A DNA stretch of 64,000 nucleotides from Verrucosispora sioxanthis (GTDB lineage Bacteria; Actinomycetota; Actinomycetes; Mycobacteriales; Micromonosporaceae). The first letter of the stretch is position 1, and each line of letters begins with the position of its first letter. Positions 60,405 to 64,000 of the stretch are shown here, piece after piece. Below the pieces are notes generated by a model. It was not told where the DNA came from. It worked only from the letters and a program-made list of their open reading frames with translations, and did no database searches. The stretch is from NCBI RefSeq assembly GCF_010560025.1, contig NZ_SAIY01000013.1:62001-126000 (forward strand). The letters run 5' to 3'. A program made the position numbers and the translations under genes.

Positions 60405-60857
60405 TCAGGAGCGGAGCAGCGTGCTGGCGACCGCCCGGGCGGTGTCGGTCCAGGCGGCCGGTCGCAGGGTCGCCGGGTCGAGGCGGACGACCGCGCGGTG
60501 TCCTTCCGCGTACGTCGTGGTGCCGTCGAGCGAATGGAAGCGGAAGGCGTACCGGGCGCTGCTGGTGCCGAGGTGCTCCAGCCAGAAGTGCACGGCGACC
60601 GGGCCGGTGCCGGTGACGGGCGCGAGGTAGCTGATGGTGAACTCGCGTACCGCGTGGAACACGTCGGGCGTGCTGGCCCGTCCGGCCTGGTAGGCGACGC
60701 CACGGTCGGACCAGTACGCGGTGAGCGCCCGTTCCAGCAGCAGCGCGTACCGGGCGTTGTGCAGGATGCCGAGCGCGTCGAGATCGTCGAAGTGGACCAT
60801 GGCGGGCTCGACGTGGCCGTACTCGACGGCCGGCTGTTCGGCGACTGCGTTACTCAT
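60405..60857 (-). CDS. Acyl-CoA thioesterase (4HBT hotdog)
   Basis: A 150-residue hotdog protein with the 4-hydroxybenzoyl-CoA-thioesterase-type signature VHFDDLDALGILHNARYALLL (key residues HFDDLD...HNARY), then TISYLAPVTGTGPVAVHFWL. Its ATG overlaps the stop of the upstream TetR gene (ATGA, 60854-60857). It should hydrolyse an acyl- or aryl-CoA. Repression by the coupled TetR protein is likely. Confidence 0.88.
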   Translation of the reverse strand: MSNAVAEQPAVEYGHVEPAMVHFDDLDALGILHNARYALLLERALTAYWSDRGVAYQAGRASTPDVFHAVREFTISYLAPVTGTGPVAVHFWLEHLGTSSARYAFRFHSLDGTTTYAEGHRAVVRLDPATLRPAAWTDTARAVASTLLRS

Positions 60858-61492
60858 GACGGGCCTTCCGGTAGCAGAGCGGGATCGGGGCAGAGCGCCC
60901 GCAGGCGGCCCAGCACGCCCGAGCGGGCGTGCCGGTAGGTGACCTCCGGGTCGAGTAGGCGGGAGCGCATGGCGGCGGCGATGCCGTAGGCGTCGATCTC
61001 GTACGCCAGCAGCGCGACATCGGTGTCGGCGGGCAGCTCGCCCAGCTCGACCGCCTCGGCGACGAGCCGTTCCAGGAACGCCGTCCAGGCCGCGATGACC
61101 TCGGCGAGGCGGTCACGGACCGCGCCGGGCCGGGCATTGAACTCGAACTCAGTGGTGGCGAAGAAGCAGCCGCCGGGCAGCACCCGGCCGGCGTAGAAGA
61201 CGATCCGGGCCTCGTGCAGGGCGTGGATCCGGCGTACGCCCCGGGGGGTGCGCAGCGCCGGGGCGATTATCTGTTCCTGCCACTGGGCGACGGCCCGGTC
61301 GATGGTGGCGAGCTGCAACTCCTCCTTGGAGCGCCAGTGCGCGAAGAGGCCGGACTTGCTGACCCCGAGCGACTCGGCGAGATGTCCGAGCGAGAGCCCG
61401 TCGAGACCGCTCGCGGAGGCCAGGCTGACGGCGGCGTCCAGCACGGCGGTGCGGGTGCGCTGCCCCCGGGCGAGCCGGCCGTCGACGTTCAT
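60854..61492 (-). CDS. TetR-family repressor
   Basis: A 212-residue protein. HTH: RTRTAVLDAAVSLASASG and LGHLAESLGVSKSGLFAHWR (about 12-52). The C-terminal domain fits the TetR_C_25/YvdT-like group (FYAGRVLPGGCFFATTEFEFN). It forms an operon with the thioesterase gene. A 12-bp palindrome 22 nt upstream of its start is a likely autoregulatory operator. Confidence 0.9.
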   Translation of the reverse strand: MNVDGRLARGQRTRTAVLDAAVSLASASGLDGLSLGHLAESLGVSKSGLFAHWRSKEELQLATIDRAVAQWQEQIIAPALRTPRGVRRIHALHEARIVFYAGRVLPGGCFFATTEFEFNARPGAVRDRLAEVIAAWTAFLERLVAEAVELGELPADTDVALLAYEIDAYGIAAAMRSRLLDPEVTYRHARSGVLGRLRALCPDPALLPEGPS

Positions 61493-61513
61493 ACGGCGAG
61501 ACTACTAAAAAGA

Positions 61514-61525
61514 ACGACCGGTCGT
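61514..61525. promoter_or_regulatory. TetR operator-like palindrome
   Basis: ACGACCGGTCGT, a perfect 12-bp palindrome just upstream of the TetR start at 61492, next to an AT-rich stretch (TATATATTTAT) that can supply the -10 element. The CGACCGGTCG core is common among TetR operators. Confidence 0.7.
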
Positions 61526-61569
61526 ATATATTTATCGAGTGGAGACCGTCACACCGACGCCGACACAGC

Positions 61570-61603
61570 ACGTCCCGCCACCACACGGGGGGTGGCGGGA
61601 CGT
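61570..61603 (-). terminator. Terminator hairpin downstream of deoD
   Basis: ACGTCCCGCCACC (61570-61582) and GGTGGCGGGACGT (61591-61603), a perfect 13-bp stem with an 8-nt loop, 12 nt past the deoD stop. Confidence 0.8.
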
Positions 61604-61614
61604 CGCGGCGGCGC

Positions 61615-62322
61615 TCAGGCGGTGATGGTGTCCAAGGCGATCTCGACCATCTGGCTGAAGGTCTGCTCCCGCTCCTGGGAGGTGGTCTTCTCGCCGGTCT
61701 TGATGTGATCGCTCACGGTCAGCAGGGTCAGCGCCCGCGCCTTGAACCGGGCCGCGATCGTGTACAGCGCCGCCGACTCCATCTCCACCGCCAGCACGCC
61801 GTACTCCGCGAGACTGTCGTAGAGGTCCGGCCGGTCGGTGTAGAAGGCGTCCGCGGCCAGGATCGGCCCGACCCGCATGGCGATGCCGCGCCGCTCGGCC
61901 ACCTCAACCGAGGTACGCAGCAACCCGAAGTCGGCGACCGGGGCGTAGTCGATCAGCCCGTCGAAGCGCATCCGGTTCATGTTCGAGTCGGTGGACGACC
62001 CGATCGCCGCGATCACGTCGCGCAACTGGAGATCCTCGGTGAGCGCGCCGCACGAGCCGACCCGGATCAGCGACTTCACGCCGTACTCGTTCACCAACTC
62101 GTGGGCGTAGATCGACGCCGAGGGCATGCCCATCCCGGAGCCCTGCACGGAAACCTCGACGCCGTTCCAGCGTCCGGTGAAGCCCAGCATGCCCCGGACC
62201 GTCGAGTAGCAGTTCGCGCCCTCAAGGTAGGTCTCCGCGATCCACTTGGCCCGCAGGGGGTCTCCCGGCATCAGGACCCGCTCGGCGATCTCGCCCGGCT
62301 TCGCGCCGATGTGCGTACTCAT
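61615..62322 (-). CDS. deoD: Purine nucleoside phosphorylase, DeoD type
   Basis: ATG 62322 start; 235 residues, the normal length for hexameric DeoD. Diagnostic motifs: VLMPGDPLRAKWIAETYL (phosphate site), STVRGMLGFTG, VQGSGMGMPSASIYAHEL, RVGSCGAL, VEMESAALY (nucleoside site) and LLTVSDHI with the catalytic Asp. It cleaves purine (deoxy)nucleosides with phosphate in the salvage pathway, in the cytoplasm. Monocistronic, with its own terminator. Confidence 0.95.
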   Translation of the reverse strand: MSTHIGAKPGEIAERVLMPGDPLRAKWIAETYLEGANCYSTVRGMLGFTGRWNGVEVSVQGSGMGMPSASIYAHELVNEYGVKSLIRVGSCGALTEDLQLRDVIAAIGSSTDSNMNRMRFDGLIDYAPVADFGLLRTSVEVAERRGIAMRVGPILAADAFYTDRPDLYDSLAEYGVLAVEMESAALYTIAARFKARALTLLTVSDHIKTGEKTTSQEREQTFSQMVEIALDTITA

Positions 62323-62397
62323 GGCGTTGATCCTGCCAGGCCGGGCTGGCCGGGACCGGTTCGGCGTCGGAACCTGTGGTCCTGTACCCTCGTCGGC

Positions 62398-62484
62398 GGT
62401 GGCGTGTCCGAGCGGCCTAAGGAGCACGCCTCGAAAGCGTGTGAGGGTTTACGCCCTCCGAGGGTTCAAATCCCTCCGCCACCG
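62398..62484 (+). tRNA. tRNA-Ser (anticodon CGA)
   Basis: An 87-nt class II tRNA. The acceptor stem GGTGGCG pairs with CGCCACC (62477-62483), discriminator G62484. The anticodon stem CACGC/GCGTG encloses loop CTCGAAA with anticodon CGA. A long variable arm (GAGGGTTTACGCCCTC region) and the T-loop GTTCAAATC are present. CCA is not encoded. Confidence 0.97.
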
Positions 62485-62501
62485 CTCGTGAACAGGCGAA
62501 A

Positions 62502-62534
62502 CGCCCGGCACGGTCCGTCAGGACCGGCCGGGCG
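62502..62534 (+). terminator. Terminator hairpin after tRNA-Ser
   Basis: CGCCCGGC-A-CGGTCC (62502-62516), loop GTCA, and GGACCG-GCCGGGCG (62521-62534). A 14-bp stem with one bulged A, 17 nt past the tRNA. Confidence 0.75.
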
Positions 62535-62588
62535 CTGCGCACTCGGTCTCAGCCGGTGCTCAGGAGGCGGTCTGCTGCCCGGTCGTGG

Positions 62589-62888
62589 TCAGCCCGGGAA
62601 ATCCCGCAGGTACTCCTCGAACGGGATGCCCGGCGCGGCGTCACCGCCGATTTCGATGAAGTGTTCAAGGTCGTCGTAGCCAGGCTGGCCCGTGACGAGC
62701 ACCCGGAGCGGGTGGCCGGCGTGGTCGGCCAGGAATTTCCAGAGCGCTCGTGTCAGGTCCGGCTGGGCGGAGTTCGCCACGTATCCCACCTGGAAGTAGC
62801 GGATTTCGTCGCCATCGGGCCGGATCGGCTTGCCCAGAGCGAGGCACATCCGGCACTCGATGCATGCCAGCCACCCGTCCAGCGACAT
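62589..62888 (-). CDS. Conserved small protein of unknown function
   Basis: ATG 62888 lies 5 nt after AAGGAGG; TTG 62891 is less likely. A 99-residue protein with an early Cys pair (ACIECRMCLALG), a beta-like middle (DEIRYFQVGYVANS) and a final EEYLRDFPG. I do not recognise the family. CxxCxxC could bind metal. A short open stretch with coding-like composition lies immediately upstream (62898-63014). Confidence 0.7.
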   Translation of the reverse strand: MSLDGWLACIECRMCLALGKPIRPDGDEIRYFQVGYVANSAQPDLTRALWKFLADHAGHPLRVLVTGQPGYDDLEHFIEIGGDAAPGIPFEEYLRDFPG

Positions 62889-62897
62889 CAACCCTCC

Positions 62898-63014
62898 TTA
62901 GAACGCCATGCCCCGAAGACCCAGCATCGCCGCCGCCGCCCGCTTGCCGTTCGGATCGTGCATCACGACCCACACGTGCCGGAACTTCAGCAACTGCTCG
63001 TCGGTCCGAGCACC
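62898..63014 (-). other. Short coding-like stretch, possible small gene or remnant
   Basis: Between an in-frame TGA (63017-63015) and TAA (62900-62898) the minus strand encodes 38 residues with normal actinomycete codon use, including DEQLLKFRHVWVVMHDPNG and a C-terminal LGLRGMAF. There is no good start (only internal TTG, GTG or ATG). It is followed directly by the RBS of the next gene, as in an operon. Either a small gene whose beginning is broken, or chance. Confidence 0.35.
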
Positions 63015-63224
63015 TCAGAAGCCGATGGTCCGGGCAACTGTCGGCGGTAGATCGTGGACCTCGGCGGCGGCGCTCCGAGCCGGTCGTCGCCACTGCGACA
63101 GGTAAGAGATACGCCGGCCAGCAACTCCGGCCGTGGAGGTTGTCAGGTATGGCCGACCGGACATGGTTTTTGATCTACGTATCCCTAGGATGTGGGAGCG
63201 ACTACGGGGATGTGAGGATTTTCG

Positions 63225-64000
63225 ATGCGGCGCAAACTTGCCGGGATGAGTGTTCTGACGGTGTTGGCCGGGCTGGCGGTGAGTGCACCGGCACAGGCGG
63301 CGAGCGAGGTCCGGAACATCACCCGGGACGGTGTCGTCATGCAGCACCTGCGGGTAGCGAAGGCGGCCACCCCGGTGCAGGGGACGGGTGCCACCCGATC
63401 CGACTTCGACGGGGACGGTGTCGACGACATCGCGGTAGCTGCCGAAATCGGCGGTACCGACGCGATCCCCTACTACGCGACCGGTGGGGTCGTGGTGCGG
63501 TATTCGTCCGCGCCGCAGGTCGACTACCTGAACGGCACATGGACCATCAACCTTCCAGCTGCTTTCGGCAGCGATCTGGCGGCCGGTGACTTCAATGGTG
63601 ACGGGTTCGACGATCTGGCGATCGGCGCCGAACTAGAGGTCGACCTGAGCAACAAGGCCCCCGGTGGCGCCGTCTGGATCATCCCGGGCAGCCGTACCGG
63701 CCTGGTGGTCGACTCGACCCGGCGATTCACCCAGGGGTCGCCGGGTGTGCCCGGCGATTCGGAGGCCCACGACAGGTTCGGCTTGTCCCTGGCCACGGGC
63801 GACATCAACGGTGACGGGCGGGACGATCTGGCCGTCGGTGCCCCCGGAGAGTCGATCGGGAGTGTGGAGGAGGCGGGTGCGGTCACTGTCCTCTACGGCG
63901 GGGTCGACGGCCTGACCGCCAGCGGCGTGCAGCAACTGCATCAGAACCAGTCCGCGGTGCCCGGCACGGCGGAACGTCGGGACCTCTTCGGGCGGTCTCT
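63225..64000 (+). CDS. Secreted FG-GAP repeat (integrin-alpha-like) protein, C-terminus beyond the right edge
   Basis: ATG 63225 (GAGG 8 nt upstream), open to the end of the window (258 codons). A signal peptide covers about residues 1-26 (LAGMSVLTVLAGLAVSAPAQA). At least three FG-GAP repeats carry Ca-binding loops DFDGDGVDD, DFNGDGFDD and DINGDGRDD, each followed by an IAVAA/LAIGA/LAVGAP strand. Such proteins form extracellular beta-propellers, often with surface or binding roles; no catalytic domain is seen in the visible part. Confidence 0.88.
   Translation, partial: MRRKLAGMSVLTVLAGLAVSAPAQAASEVRNITRDGVVMQHLRVAKAATPVQGTGATRSDFDGDGVDDIAVAAEIGGTDAIPYYATGGVVVRYSSAPQVDYLNGTWTINLPAAFGSDLAAGDFNGDGFDDLAIGAELEVDLSNKAPGGAVWIIPGSRTGLVVDSTRRFTQGSPGVPGDSEAHDRFGLSLATGDINGDGRDDLAVGAPGESIGSVEEAGAVTVLYGGVDGLTASGVQQLHQNQSAVPGTAERRDLFGRS

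Noticed and set aside
62398..62484. tRNA-Ser as an integration site for a mobile element
   Set aside because: No integrase, no repeat of the tRNA 3' end within the window, and the downstream genes look chromosomal.
1..64000. A secondary-metabolite biosynthetic cluster
   Set aside because: Individual genes (acylase, exporter, sulfotransferase, hydrolases) could fit, but no PKS, NRPS, terpene synthase, lanthipeptide or other core enzyme is present.

Overview
The window is a 64 kb stretch of a very GC-rich actinomycete chromosome. Many GTG starts, twin-arginine signal peptides, F420-type oxidoreductases, a DivIVA-domain protein and overlapping ATGA/GTGA stop-start junctions all fit. The gene repertoire (aculeacin-acylase-like Ntn hydrolase, CBM3 protein, repeated AAA/TPR proteins) suggests Micromonosporaceae, probably Micromonospora or a close relative. 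That placement is inference; there is no rRNA in the window. One tRNA gene, tRNA-Ser(CGA), is present. I see no CRISPR array, no insertion sequence and no integrase, so this reads as ordinary chromosome with scattered accessory genes rather than one island.

Layout. 1-3.9 kb: secreted zinc metalloprotease (cut by the left edge), Tat-exported metallo-beta-lactamase-fold hydrolase, HTH regulator. 4-9.5 kb: AbiEi/AbiEii-like toxin-antitoxin pair whose toxin has an in-frame TGA, a PLD-helicase-DUF3427 protein, a small GIY-YIG protein. 9.5-13.7 kb: flavoprotein, inositol-phosphatase-like protein overlapping an HTH gene, then a three-gene overlapping cluster (small Cys/His-motif protein, DivIVA-like protein, globin-type FAD/NAD reductase). 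13.8-20 kb: unknown gene, CBM3 protein, I36 inhibitor, then a head-to-head pair of a kinase-like membrane protein and an S-4TM putative pore-forming effector. 20-37.4 kb: TetR/hydrolase pair with twin operators, two large AAA/TPR ATPases, Ntn acylase, DHA2 exporter, SF1 helicase, DrrAB-like ABC exporter, aldo/keto reductase. 37.6-42.8 kb: NACHT ATPase with C-terminal membrane helices, a parA/SAP-like pair split by three exact 80-bp tandem repeats, and an ArsR gene with a recognisable leaderless promoter. 42.9-49.7 kb: serine hydrolase, ABC/YqeB cluster divergent from a NarL-type two-component system, second copy of the small Cys/His-motif family. 49.7-60.4 kb: peptidases, F420/flavin enzymes, pentapeptide protein, third copy of the small family, sulfotransferase, and head-to-head remnants of a PepSY gene and tadA. 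60.4-64 kb: thioesterase/TetR pair, deoD, tRNA-Ser, FG-GAP protein cut by the right edge.

Two themes stand out. First, genes plausibly used in biological conflict are spread through the window: AbiE-like pair, PLD-helicase, kinase-like/S-4TM pair, NACHT protein and a possible caspase-like protein. The S-4TM pair (16.3-19.9 kb) and the NACHT protein (37.6-40.8 kb) are the best candidates for undescribed systems. Second, an unusual number of genes are broken. Five coding regions change frame (12.6, 30.25, 39.57, 48.5-48.7 and 52.65 kb), and most of these are restored by adding single G/C bases. Two carry single in-frame stops (5568 and 56457). One head-to-head pair has lost both 5' ends (about 60.1 kb). 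The frameshifts look like sequence errors; the stops and the deletion look more like real mutation, but only resequencing can tell.
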